Shown piece by piece: positions 5,868 to 5,935 of a stretch of DNA of 5,935 nucleotides. The stretch is from Gemmatimonadota bacterium. Lineage in GTDB: Bacteria; Gemmatimonadota; Gemmatimonadetes; Gemmatimonadales; Gemmatimonadaceae. The notes below the pieces were generated by a model. That model was not told where the DNA came from. It did not search any database and was given only the letters and a program-made list of their open reading frames with translations. How positions within the stretch are numbered: the first letter of the stretch is position 1; every line of letters begins with the position of its first letter. The stretch lies in contig JAQBQC010000192.1 in the NCBI GenBank assembly GCA_028287205.1, positions 1 through 5,935 on the forward strand, given 5' to 3'. The position numbers were made by a program, and so were the translations under genes.

Positions 5868-5935
5868 TGTCTGTAATTCCTCCCTGTGGACTGCCGCCTC
5901 CCGCGCGGACGGCGGGAGGAGGGGGGCAAGTCATA
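5868..5935 (-). promoter_or_regulatory. rpsF: rpsF leader: hairpin, Shine-Dalgarno and possible anti-SD switch
   Basis: Reading the minus strand, CCTCCCGC (5919-5912) pairs perfectly with GCGGGAGG (5904-5897) around a 7-nt loop. The Shine-Dalgarno GGGAGGA (5884-5878) ends 10 nt before the ATG. The upstream TCCTCCC (5920-5914) is its exact complement and overlaps the left arm of the hairpin, so the hairpin and the SD-blocking pairing exclude each other. Autoregulation of rpsF leaders by the S6:S18 complex, through an RNA with a bulged CCG, is known in other bacteria. CCG triplets occur here, but I could not fit that consensus with confidence. The promoter lies beyond the window. Confidence 0.5.

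Noticed and set aside
5930..5935. TATGAC at the window edge as a -10 element for rpsF
   Set aside because: Only 4 of 6 bases match and any -35 element lies outside the window, so it cannot be judged.

Overview
The window is a compact, GC-rich (roughly 60% or more) stretch of bacterial chromosome in which every supported gene lies on the minus strand, so transcription runs from high to low coordinates. The organism looks like a diderm with outer-membrane beta-barrel proteins. The gene order and the unusual metalloprotease/propeller/barrel protein suggest Gemmatimonadota, but this is an inference made without any database search. I see no mobile element, CRISPR array, tRNA or rRNA.

Layout in the direction of transcription. 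5935-5868: rpsF leader with a hairpin and a possible anti-Shine-Dalgarno pairing. 5867-5505: rpsF (bS6) with an acidic tail. 5503-5282: rpsR (bS18) with an intact Cys motif. 5280-4246: a DUF2232/YybS-type multipass membrane protein. 4205-3759: rplI (bL9). 3758-3601: the only sizeable gap, holding a strong 13-bp dyad, a tandem 8-mer and a weak promoter candidate. 3600-3238: rsfS, the ribosomal silencing factor. 3241-50: a 1063-residue secreted protein joining a HEXXH zinc-peptidase domain, a six-repeat TolB-like propeller and an Omp85/BamA-type C-terminal barrel. 31-1: possibly the first codons of another exported protein, cut by the window edge.

How the genes fit together. The first block is the conserved rpsF-rpsR-(DUF2232)-rplI ribosomal cluster, with 1-nt gaps between rpsF/rpsR and between rpsR/DUF2232 that suggest translational coupling. 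After the rplI dyad, rsfS (which blocks subunit joining when nutrients are low) and the large outer-membrane protein form a second unit that overlaps by ATGA. Nothing known links ribosome silencing to this outer-membrane protein, so the pairing may be only positional.

The most interesting object is the large protein. It puts in one chain three parts that resemble separate players in outer-membrane biogenesis or quality control elsewhere (a periplasmic metalloprotease, a beta-propeller and an Omp85 barrel), and it has no visible POTRA domain. Such multidomain proteins are probably present in related genomes, but I know of no characterised function.
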